The translations under genes were made by a program, and so were the position numbers. Source: an uncultured Chlamydia sp. (GTDB taxonomy: Bacteria; Chlamydiota; Chlamydiia; Chlamydiales; Simkaniaceae). From it: DNA of 64,000 nucleotides. Positions 63,913 to 64,000 of the stretch are shown one piece after another. Where the stretch lies: assembly GCA_946127115.1 (NCBI GenBank), contig CAMGYI010000001.1:1173288-1237287 (forward strand). Reading direction: 5' to 3'. The notes under the pieces were generated by a model. That model worked only from the letters and a program-made list of their open reading frames with translations, was not told where the DNA came from and ran no database searches. Numbering within the stretch: the first letter of the stretch is position 1; every line of letters starts with the position of its first letter.

Positions 63913-64000
63913 ATGACTAGTCTTATACCCGCTTTTTCTAATAATAATCTAACAATAAGTAGCTTAATACATTCACCCGTGCAGCCTGATAGTAGCCATC
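63913..64000 (+). CDS. Start of a hypothetical gene, cut by the window end
   Basis: An ATG at 63913 is preceded by AAGGTGGAG, a strong ribosome site with 6-base spacing. The 29 visible codons are rich in Ser, Asn and Pro ('SLIPAFSNNNLTISSLIHSP'). The N-terminus resembles that of the gene at 62563 ('SFNPSFSDLEIYTSSDVHS') in the positions Pro-x-Phe-Ser and His-Ser, so the two may be relatives. The rest lies outside. Confidence 0.5.
   Translation, partial: MTSLIPAFSNNNLTISSLIHSPVQPDSSH

Noticed and set aside
1..64000. tRNA or rRNA genes
   Set aside because: No cloverleaf with GGTTCRANYCC-type arm, and no rRNA-like segment, was seen in the gaps. A tRNAscan run would be decisive.
1..64000. CRISPR array
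   Set aside because: No short direct repeats with regular spacers were found; the only repeats are the dispersed element and paralogous genes.

Overview
The window comes from a chlamydia-like bacterium (order Chlamydiales), most likely of the Simkaniaceae type. Three stretches keep gene neighbourhoods known from Chlamydia trachomatis: thyX-hemB-nqrA-greA (CT632-CT636), dus/YggT/GspL-like/GspM-like/YwqK-like/cyclo-ligase (CT644-CT649) and rpoD-rpsT (CT615-CT617). The fused GreA of 724 residues and the double-length ThyX are also chlamydial traits. Three Legionella/Simkania-type MOMP-like porins point towards Simkania rather than Chlamydia. This assignment is inference from gene content; no database search was made.

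Layout. 1-1.0 kb: end of an unknown gene and a 0.55 kb gap. 1.0-13.6 kb: a tightly packed plus-strand surface-glycan operon with sugar epimerases and dehydratases, a GmhA-like isomerase, an HldE-like kinase/nucleotidyltransferase with swapped domain order, a pair of E1-type thiamine-diphosphate enzymes, a methyltransferase, a sulfotransferase with a signal peptide, and an ABC flippase. 13.6-16.3 kb: a scar of IS3 and IS1 remnants, a patatin-like phospholipase and a dispersed repeat. 16.4-20.5 kb: a second glycan-type operon (two paralogous methyltransferases around a PhyH dioxygenase, a dehydrogenase, a GT2 glycosyltransferase). 20.4-45.9 kb: mostly housekeeping genes: uvrB, two TyrP-type permeases, thyX, lhgO (frameshifted), hemB, an FKBP, a YjbH-like outer-membrane protein, nqrA, greA, rdgB, a YacP-like protein, NlpC/P60, oppA and the CT644-CT649 block. 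45.9-51.4 kb: three MOMP-like porins with IS481 and IS200 remnants between them. 51.5-55.2 kb: rpoD, a CoiA-like gene, rpsT and a degenerate Nudix gene. 55.2-59.1 kb: a tandem array of five related glycosyltransferase-like genes plus a decayed sixth copy. 59.1-61.6 kb: dacB (PBP4) and recD, with a strongly G/T-rich coding strand. 61.6-64 kb: an IS630 remnant, a small coiled-coil gene, and the start of a gene that runs off the window.

How the genes work together. The two glycan operons contain most of what is needed to make, modify (methyl, sulfo, oxidise, possibly add a two-carbon branch) and flip an unusual surface sugar. The tandem array looks like a separate paralogous set of transferases. 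Two genes, lhgO and the fifth array member, are each broken by one base exactly at an A9 tract. In both cases a one-base change in the tract restores a full-length family member. This can mean slippage-based switching or correction, recent decay, or a homopolymer sequencing error.

No tRNA, rRNA or CRISPR array was recognised by eye.
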